Positions 60,346 to 64,000 of a stretch of DNA of 64,000 nucleotides are shown piece after piece (positions within the stretch are counted from its first letter, which is position 1; every line of letters begins with the position of its first letter). The stretch is from the NCBI RefSeq assembly GCF_001028135.1, contig NZ_LDNM01000009.1, positions 1-64,000 on the forward strand, written 5' to 3'. Position numbers and translations under genes: made by a program. The DNA is from Xenorhabdus griffiniae. GTDB lineage: Bacteria; Pseudomonadota; Gammaproteobacteria; Enterobacterales; Enterobacteriaceae. The notes beneath the pieces were generated by a model that saw only the letters and a program-made list of their open reading frames with translations, was not told the origin of the DNA and did not search any database.

Positions 60346-60654
60346 AATCAATAAATCATAGTTATCTCTCCGATAACAAGGCATATTTCCGAATTTTTTC
60401 TTTGGTTTTTATCACGGCTTTTTCTTTTAAAATAGAGAGTTATTTGAAATTAATTGTCTATTTTGATTTCTTAATTAAGATAACTAACCGAAATTAACGT
60501 TTTGTTAAATTTAGAATCACATGTGATCCCTCTAACATAAAAAGCCTACAAGCCAACCTGCTTCTATTACAATTGTTTACACTCCGGTAACCTTACCGTA
60601 GAATGCCCGCACTGATGAAACGACAATAAAGCTTTTGTTATCTGGGGTCGATCA
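60346..60654. other. Control region upstream of cyoABC
   Basis: Around 310 bases without a gene. It contains the perfect 12-bp palindrome ATCACATGTGAT (60526-60537), about 118 bases upstream of cyoA, which does not match the CRP, FNR or Fur consensus in spacing. The cyo promoter was not assigned. ArcA or other oxygen control is expected from E. coli but was not demonstrated here. Confidence 0.5.
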
Positions 60655-61620
60655 ATGAGACTTATGAAATACAAAAAAACTATTGGGTTATCGTCATTAC
60701 TCGCAGCCACCTTAATGCTAAGTGGTTGTGATATGGTATTGATGAATCCCAAAGGGGCGATCGGCGTCGAACAAAAAACGCTGATACTAACAGCGTTTGG
60801 TTTGATGCTGATCGTTGTTATACCGGCTATTGTAATGGCAATTATTTTTGCCTTACGTTACCGGGAAGCCAATAAATCTGCAACTTATCGTCCAAACTGG
60901 GCACACTCAAATAAAATTGAGCTTGTCGTTTGGACTGTGCCTATCCTGATTATCATCACTCTGGCGACGATTACATGGAAAACAACACATGAACTCGATC
61001 CCTATAAGCCATTGGACAGTGATGTCAAACCGGTGACGATTGAAGTTATTTCCCTTGACTGGAAATGGCTGTTCATCTACCCAGATCAGGGTATCGCAAC
61101 TGTAAACGAAATCGTATTCCCTAAAGATGTTCCAGTTAACTTCAAAATCACCTCAGACTCTGTGATGAACTCTTTCTTCATCCCACAGTTAGGTGGGCAG
61201 ATTTATGCAATGGCGGGCATGCAGACAAAATTGCACCTGATTGCTAACTCAGCGGGTAAATACGATGGATTCTCAGCAAGTTACAGTGGTCATGGCTTCT
61301 CAGGTATGAAATTCACTGCAACCGCGACTGATGATCGTGCAGGTTTTGAAGAGTGGGTACAGAAAGTGAAAGCATCACCGAAAACCCTGGATACCGTACA
61401 AGCGTTCAATGAGTTGGCTAAACCTAGCCAAAACAATCCCGTTGAATACTTCTCAAGCGTGAAACCAAAACTGTTCCAAGAGACTATCGCCAAATTCATG
61501 GGTGACATGGGTCATGGTGGCATGCATGGTATGGCTGCTCACGGCAAAACAGAACATGGTGAAGCTGCGGGTCATAATATGAATATGAGTCAGCCGGCTC
61601 ATTCAGGTGTTGAGGAATAA
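60655..61620 (+). CDS. cyoA: CyoA, cytochrome bo3 quinol oxidase subunit II
   Basis: Lipoprotein subunit II, 321 residues (E. coli 315), starting MRLMKYKK. The lipobox LSGC sets the lipidated Cys25. Two helices (about residues 43-65 and 90-112) precede the periplasmic cupredoxin-like domain. The copper-A ligands of cytochrome c oxidases are absent, as expected for a quinol oxidase. The C-terminal tail is unusually His- and Met-rich ([14 protein letters not shown] region). Confidence 0.96.
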   Translation: MRLMKYKKTIGLSSLLAATLMLSGCDMVLMNPKGAIGVEQKTLILTAFGLMLIVVIPAIVMAIIFALRYREANKSATYRPNWAHSNKIELVVWTVPILIIITLATITWKTTHELDPYKPLDSDVKPVTIEVISLDWKWLFIYPDQGIATVNEIVFPKDVPVNFKITSDSVMNSFFIPQLGGQIYAMAGMQTKLHLIANSAGKYDGFSASYSGHGFSGMKFTATATDDRAGFEEWVQKVKASPKTLDTVQAFNELAKPSQNNPVEYFSSVKPKLFQETIAKFMGDMGHGGMHGMAAHGKTEHGEAAGHNMNMSQPAHSGVEE

Positions 61621-61624
61621 AAGC

Positions 61625-63607
61625 ATGTGGGGAAAATTAACACTGGATGCGGTCCCATTACATGAACCCATTATTGTGGTGACATTACTTGGGATCTTGC
61701 TTGGGGGACTGGCAGTTGTTGGTTCCTTGACTTATTTCCGTAAATGGAAATGGCTTTGGAGTGAATGGTTAACCAGCGTTGACCATAAAAAAATTGGTGT
61801 CATGTACATCGTCGTTGCCATGGTGATGATGCTCCGTGGTTTCGCTGACGCCATCATGATGCGTGGACAGCAAGCCTTAGCTTCCGCTGGTGAAGCCGGT
61901 TTCCTGCCCCCGCACCATTATGATCAGATCTTCACCGCTCACGGCGTTATCATGATCTTCTTTATGGCGATGCCTTTCGTTGTCGGTCTGATGAACATTG
62001 TTGTTCCTCTGCAAATCGGCGCACGCGACGTTGCATTCCCATTCTTGAACTCTTTGAGCTTCTGGTTATTTGTTGTCGGTGTCGTATTGATCAACCTCTC
62101 TCTGGGAGTCGGCGAGTTTGCACAAACCGGTTGGTTGGCATACCCGCCTCTATCTGGTCTGGAGTACAACCCGGGAGTCGGTGTTGATTACTGGATATGG
62201 AGCCTTCAGCTCTCTGGTGTCGGTACATTGCTGACCGGTGTCAACTTCTTTGTGACCATCCTGCGTATGCGTGCACCAGGTATGTCCATGATGAAAATGC
62301 CCGTCTTCACTTGGGCTTCACTGTGCACCAACATCCTGATTATTGCTGCGTTCCCAATCCTGACAGTCACCATCGCGTTGCTAACCCTGGATCGTTATCT
62401 GGGCACCCATTTCTTTACCAACGATATGGGCGGCAACATGATGATGTACATCAACCTGATCTGGGCTTGGGGCCATCCTGAAGTTTACATACTGGTTCTA
62501 CCTGTCTTCGGTATTTTCTCCGAAGTCACTGCAACCTTCTCGAAAAAACGCCTGTTTGGTTATACCTCACTGGTGTGGGCAACAATCGTTATTACCATCC
62601 TGTCGTTCATCGTATGGTTGCACCACTTCTTTACCATGGGTTCCGGCGCGAACGTTAACGCCTTCTTTGGTATCGCCACAATGATTATCTCCATCCCAAC
62701 CGGGGTTAAGATCTTCAACTGGCTGTTCACTATGTACCGTGGTCGTATTGAATTCAAAACCCCAATGCTGTGGACTGTTGGCTTCCTGGTCACCTTCTCT
62801 ATTGGTGGTATGACAGGTGTTCTGCTGGCCGTACCTGGTGCAAACTTCGTACTGCATAACAGCCTGTTCCTAATCGCTCACTTCCATAACGTTATCATCG
62901 GTGGTGTGGTATTCGGCTGCTTCGCCGGTACAACTTACTGGTTCCCGAAAGCATTTGGTTTCACGCTGAATGAAAAATGGGGTGTCCGTGCATTCTGGTT
63001 CTGGATCACGGGTTTCTTCGTTGCCTTTATGCCTCTGTATGCACTGGGCTTCATGGGCATGACCCGTCGCCTGAGCCAAGATATCAACCCAGAATTCCAT
63101 CCTTTGCTGGTGGTTGCAGCAGGCGGTGTTGTTCTTATCGCTCTTGGTATTCTGTGTCAGGTTATCCAGTTCTACGTCAGTATCCGTGACCGTGAGCAGA
63201 ACCGTGATCTGACCGGTGATCCATGGGGTGCTCGTACCCTGGAATGGTCAACTTCATCTCCGCCGCCGTTCTATAACTTTGCGGAAGTTCCACACATCCA
63301 GACTCGTGATGCGTGGTGGGATATGAAAGAAAAAGGAACTGAATATAAGCGTCCTGCTAAATATGAAGAAATTCATATGCCTAAAAATACCGGTGCAGGT
63401 GTGATCATCAGTGCTTTCTGTCTGACCTTAGGCTTTGCTTTGATCTGGCATATCTGGTGGATGGCTATTGCAAGTTTCGCGGGCATCATCATCAGTTGCA
63501 TCGTGAAAAGCTTTGACGAAGACGTTGATTATTACGTTCCTGTAGCTGAAATCGAAAAAGTTGAAAATCAGCGTTATGAAGATCTGAGAAAGGCAGGTGT
63601 GAAATAA
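61625..63607 (+). CDS. cyoB: CyoB, cytochrome bo3 quinol oxidase subunit I
   Basis: Catalytic subunit with heme b, heme o3 and copper B, 660 residues (E. coli 663), about fifteen helices. The start ATG at 61625 ([15 protein letters not shown]) follows the cyoA stop by four bases; the ORF's earlier ATG is inside cyoA. The heme-b ligand His is in [27 protein letters not shown] carries the copper-B His and the cross-linked Tyr, and HHF and HFHNVIIGG supply the remaining ligands. It is a terminal oxidase of aerobic respiration that pumps protons. Confidence 0.98.
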   Translation: MWGKLTLDAVPLHEPIIVVTLLGILLGGLAVVGSLTYFRKWKWLWSEWLTSVDHKKIGVMYIVVAMVMMLRGFADAIMMRGQQALASAGEAGFLPPHHYDQIFTAHGVIMIFFMAMPFVVGLMNIVVPLQIGARDVAFPFLNSLSFWLFVVGVVLINLSLGVGEFAQTGWLAYPPLSGLEYNPGVGVDYWIWSLQLSGVGTLLTGVNFFVTILRMRAPGMSMMKMPVFTWASLCTNILIIAAFPILTVTIALLTLDRYLGTHFFTNDMGGNMMMYINLIWAWGHPEVYILVLPVFGIFSEVTATFSKKRLFGYTSLVWATIVITILSFIVWLHHFFTMGSGANVNAFFGIATMIISIPTGVKIFNWLFTMYRGRIEFKTPMLWTVGFLVTFSIGGMTGVLLAVPGANFVLHNSLFLIAHFHNVIIGGVVFGCFAGTTYWFPKAFGFTLNEKWGVRAFWFWITGFFVAFMPLYALGFMGMTRRLSQDINPEFHPLLVVAAGGVVLIALGILCQVIQFYVSIRDREQNRDLTGDPWGARTLEWSTSSPPPFYNFAEVPHIQTRDAWWDMKEKGTEYKRPAKYEEIHMPKNTGAGVIISAFCLTLGFALIWHIWWMAIASFAGIIISCIVKSFDEDVDYYVPVAEIEKVENQRYEDLRKAGVK

Positions 63608-64000
63608 TGTCGACTCAAACCCTTAACAACACAGCCGCCCATGATACTCATGGGCACCACGATACAGGAGCCAACAAAATATTTGGCTTCTGGGTCTACC
63701 TGATGAGTGACTTGATTCTGTTTGCAAGTCTGTTCGCTACCTATGCCGTGTTAGTTAACGGCACTGCGGGTGGCCCATCTGGTAAAGATATTTTTGAACT
63801 GCCATTTGTACTGGTAGAAACCTTCTTGCTGCTATTTAGTAGTATCACTTATGGTTTCGCCATGCTGGGCGTGAACAAAGGTAAAGCGGGTCAGGCTAAT
63901 TTGTGGCTATTCATTACCTTCCTGTTTGGCCTTGGCTTCGTTTCAATGGAAGTTTATGAATTCCATAAACTGATCACAGAAGGCTTTGGCCCTGATCGTA
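63607..64000 (+). CDS. cyoC: CyoC, cytochrome bo3 quinol oxidase subunit III (partial)
   Basis: The first 131 residues are visible before the window ends; E. coli CyoC has 204. The start ATG overlaps the cyoB stop codon by one base. After a His-rich N-terminus ([19 protein letters not shown]), helices [24 protein letters not shown] and the [23 protein letters not shown] block match CyoC. The rest of the operon (cyoD, cyoE) presumably lies beyond the window. Confidence 0.96.
   Translation, partial: MSTQTLNNTAAHDTHGHHDTGANKIFGFWVYLMSDLILFASLFATYAVLVNGTAGGPSGKDIFELPFVLVETFLLLFSSITYGFAMLGVNKGKAGQANLWLFITFLFGLGFVSMEVYEFHKLITEGFGPDR

Overview
The window is a stretch of enterobacterial core chromosome. 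Almost every protein has a clear E. coli counterpart, and the order follows the E. coli ybbP-tesA-copA-ushA-gsk-adk-dnaX-acrAB-hha-glnK-lon-clpX-clpP-tig-bolA-ampG-cyo region with rearrangements. The moderate GC, the loss of the mscK and ybaN interval, a wzz-type gene between gsk and hemH, and two copies of a 105-bp palindromic element together suggest a member of the Morganellaceae, most likely Xenorhabdus or a close relative such as Photorhabdus. The genus is inferred from gene order and protein similarity recalled from memory; no search was run.

Layout. 1-8.6 kb: an MFS transporter of unknown substrate, the ybbA-ybbP exporter, the divergently overlapping tesA, then ybbO, the redox chaperedoxin cnoX and the qmcA-ybbJ membrane pair. 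8.6-13.3 kb: copper response (cueR, copA with its CueR-type promoter) followed by ybaP and ybaK. 13.5-25.4 kb: ushA, fsr, ybaL, gsk, a Wzz-family chain-length protein, hemH, adk and htpG. 25.6-30.4 kb: recR-ybaB-dnaX, apt, priC-rsmS and a small unexplained open frame. 30.4-37.5 kb: acrR/acrAB, tomB-hha and the 4.5S RNA gene ffs. 37.5-46.7 kb: tesB, glnK-amtB, mdlAB, decR with a divergent PLP-dependent enzyme, queC and fadM. 46.8-56.9 kb: ybaV, ppiD, hupB, lon, clpX, clpP, tig and bolA, a protein-quality-control block. 57-64 kb: yajG-ampG, a Tsx/OmpK-type outer-membrane channel and cyoABC, with cyoC cut by the window end.

Many genes here cooperate. Copper export is built from CueR, its 19-bp-spacer promoter and CopA. 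Ammonium sensing has GlnK and AmtB behind a sigma54 promoter with an upstream NtrC-like site. Heat-shock proteolysis and folding (HtpG, Lon, ClpXP, trigger factor, PpiD) carries sigma32-like promoters ahead of htpG, lon and clpP. AcrAB drug efflux sits beside its repressor.

No prophage, CRISPR array, secretion system or biosynthetic cluster is visible. The most interesting signals are translational and small-scale. A -1 slippery site in copA would make a two-domain copper chaperone from the transporter gene. The dnaX tau/gamma frameshift signal is conserved. There are two copies of a 105-bp TA-flanked palindromic element, a perfect 32-bp palindrome downstream of acrB, an NtrC-like enhancer overlapping the mdlB stop codon, an AcrR operator with shortened spacing, an orphan open frame fused behind acrR, and an uncharacterised cysteine-synthase-like enzyme paired with DecR.
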